This document shows positions 5,567 through 6,572 of a stretch of 6,572 nucleotides of DNA, piece after piece. The position numbers and the translations under genes were made by a program. The notes beneath the pieces were generated by a model. The model ran no database searches, was not told the origin of the DNA, and worked only from the letters and a program-made list of their open reading frames with translations. Positions within the stretch are counted from its first letter, which is position 1, and every line of letters starts with the position of its first letter. This DNA comes from Chloroflexota bacterium (GTDB taxonomy: Bacteria > Chloroflexota > Dehalococcoidia > UBA2979), in assembly GCA_016875695.1 (NCBI GenBank), contig VGPB01000109.1, forward strand, positions 1 to 6,572, in the 5' to 3' direction.

Positions 5567-6040
5567 TCATCGCGCGAACTTCGCGCGCAGCGCCTCCGCG
5601 ACGCCGGGCGGCACATGCTCCGAGACATCGATGCCGAACCCCGCGAGCTCCCGGATGCGCGAGGCGCTGATGAACAGGTACTCCAGCGACGTCATCAGGA
5701 ACGTCGACTCCAGCTCCGGCGTCATCTTGCGGTTCATCAGCGCCATGTCAAACTCGGCGTTGAAGTCCGTGATCGCACGCAGCCCCTTCACCAGCACCTG
5801 CGCGCCCTCGTGGCGCGCGGTGTCGACGGTGAGGCCGTCCATGCGCGTCACGCGCACGTTCGCCATCTCTGCCACGGCGTTGCGGAACAGCGCGACGCGC
5901 TCGTCCGTCGTGAACAGCGTCGAAGAGCTGTTCGCCACCGCGACCACGACCTGCTCGTAGATGAGCGAGGCGCGACGCACGATGTCGAGGTGGCCGTTCG
6001 TCACCGGGTCGAAGCGGCCGGGGTACATCGCGACGGTCAT
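5567..6040 (-). CDS. coaD: phosphopantetheine adenylyltransferase (PPAT)
   Basis: Fourth step of coenzyme A synthesis: transfers AMP from ATP to 4'-phosphopantetheine, giving dephospho-CoA and pyrophosphate, in the cytosol. At 157 aa it has normal full length. Visible motifs are YPGRFDPVTNGHLDIV with the TNGH nucleotidyl-transfer motif (14-17, His17), KGLRAITDF (85-93), MALMNRKMTPELESTFLM (99-116) and ISASRIRELA (124-133). Three positions differ from E. coli PPAT. The loop with Lys42 (SPSKKPMF) is NSSSTLF here, one residue shorter and without lysine; RGLR is KGLR; ISSS is ISAS. The fold and second Arg (Arg88 here) are kept, so I regard it as active but divergent. ATG 6040 overlaps the rsmD stop as ATGA, and GAGGAAGGA sits just upstream within the end of rsmD, so translation of the two is probably coupled. 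Confidence 0.95.
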   Translation of the reverse strand: MTVAMYPGRFDPVTNGHLDIVRRASLIYEQVVVAVANSSSTLFTTDERVALFRNAVAEMANVRVTRMDGLTVDTARHEGAQVLVKGLRAITDFNAEFDMALMNRKMTPELESTFLMTSLEYLFISASRIRELAGFGIDVSEHVPPGVAEALRAKFAR

Positions 6041-6572
6041 GCGGGTCCTTCCTCGTTGGCGGCTGTAGCGGCGGCGCCGGGATGCGGCGCACGATAGATC
6101 GCGACGGCGGCGTCGCCGTGACGGCGGTCGCGCCAGAGCGGGAGCCCGCCGAGCTGCGCCGGGGCGGACGCGCGTCCGGCGTGCTCCACCGCGAGCATCG
6201 CGTGCGGAGTACGCGCGCCCGCGACCGTGCGCTCGATGGCCCCCCAGGCGGTCACGTCATCATACGGTGGGTCGGCCAGCACGAGCGCGTACGCCGCGCC
6301 GCCCGGCGGCCGCCAGCGCCCGACCGCGGCGTGCACCACGCGCGCGCGCGTCGCGAATCCCGTGCGTTCGAGGTTCGAGCGGATCGCCGCGGCCGCGCGC
6401 GCGTCGGCCTCCACGAACGTGCAGCGCCCGTCGCCGCGCGAGAGCGCCTCGATGCCCAGCGCGCCCGTGCCCGCGTACAGGTCCAGCACCGCGCCGAGGT
6501 CCGCGCCGACGGCCTCCAGCATGCCGAAGAGCGCCTCGCGCAGGCGCGCGGAGGTGGGTCGCGTCGCCACGC
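6037..6572 (-). CDS. rsmD: 16S rRNA (guanine(966)-N2)-methyltransferase RsmD, 5' end outside window
   Basis: Uses S-adenosylmethionine to methylate N2 of G966 in 16S rRNA during small-subunit assembly. The visible part is about 177 codons. It starts inside the family's N-terminal signature (ATRPTSARLREALFGML), then shows SAM-binding motif I VLDLYAGTGALGIEALSRG (28-46, counting from the codon at 6570), the acidic FVEAD of the cofactor site (52-56), and catalytic LADPPYDD (98-105). The codon at 6570-6568 is GTG but is probably an internal Val: relatives carry 10-20 more residues before TRPT, and the frame is open to the window edge, so the gene is reported as partial. It ends in TGA at 6039-6037, overlapping the coaD ATG. 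rsmD followed by coaD is a widespread pair. The last residues (AATAANEEGPA) form a short unconserved-looking tail that carries the coaD ribosome binding site. Confidence 0.93.
   Translation of the reverse strand, partial: VATRPTSARLREALFGMLEAVGADLGAVLDLYAGTGALGIEALSRGDGRCTFVEADARAAAAIRSNLERTGFATRARVVHAAVGRWRPPGGAAYALVLADPPYDDVTAWGAIERTVAGARTPHAMLAVEHAGRASAPAQLGGLPLWRDRRHGDAAVAIYRAPHPGAAATAANEEGPA

Noticed and set aside
4726..5628. A 300-codon minus-strand frame over the coiled-coil gene
   Set aside because: Ala/Arg/Gly low-complexity shadow of the real frame, which has a ribosome site and a heptad pattern.
1..6572. CRISPR arrays, tRNA or rRNA genes, insertion sequences
   Set aside because: No regularly spaced repeats, no tRNA-like cloverleaf, no transposase text and no terminal inverted repeats were seen on either strand.

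Overview
The window comes from a very GC-rich bacterium. Sampled lines of the housekeeping genes are about 73-75% G+C by hand count. A bacterial-type LeuRS, a coaD start of the form YPGRFDPVTNGH, and the order rsmD, coaD, coiled-coil protein suggest Chloroflexota, perhaps a Dehalococcoidia-like or SAR202-like lineage. That placement is inferred from gene style and order, not from a search.

Layout. (1) Positions 1-1093 (+): a PQQ-dependent, aldose-sugar-dehydrogenase-like (GSDH/Yli family) beta-propeller gene. It is broken by two single-base losses in short C and G runs and by a TGA where the family has Trp, and it may also carry a TAG at 43-45. (2) 1121-1297 (+): a 58-residue protein with two membrane segments. 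(3) 1389-2012 (+): a lower-GC (about 60%) single-frame gene fossil. It reads as a membrane anchor, heptad-repeat coiled coil and possible beta-sandwich domain, crossed by three in-frame stops; only the first 78 codons are open. (4) 2013-2258: a control region with a small hairpin, a good sigma70-type promoter (TTGACT, 18 nt, GATACT) and a structured leader. (5) 2259-4757 (+): leuS, complete, of a short form lacking the leucine-specific insert before KMSKS. (6) 4767-6572 (-): a tightly packed operon, convergent with leuS, read as rsmD (start outside the window), coaD, and a coiled-coil protein with a Pro/Asp-rich tail. Two ATGA overlaps or near-overlaps join the genes.

How it works together. 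The right two thirds is ordinary housekeeping: tRNA-Leu charging, coenzyme A synthesis, 16S rRNA G966 methylation and a probable coiled-coil structural protein. The left third is an accessory stretch in decay, with two damaged genes on either side of one small intact ORF. coaD and rsmD both end in TGA and no TGA interrupts the 832 codons of leuS, so TGA is a normal stop here; the broken frames are better explained by decay or read error than by an altered code. I did not find a new defence, mobile or CRISPR-like system. The items most worth checking are the two fossils, the leuS leader, the insert-less LeuRS and the unusual phosphopantetheine loop in CoaD.
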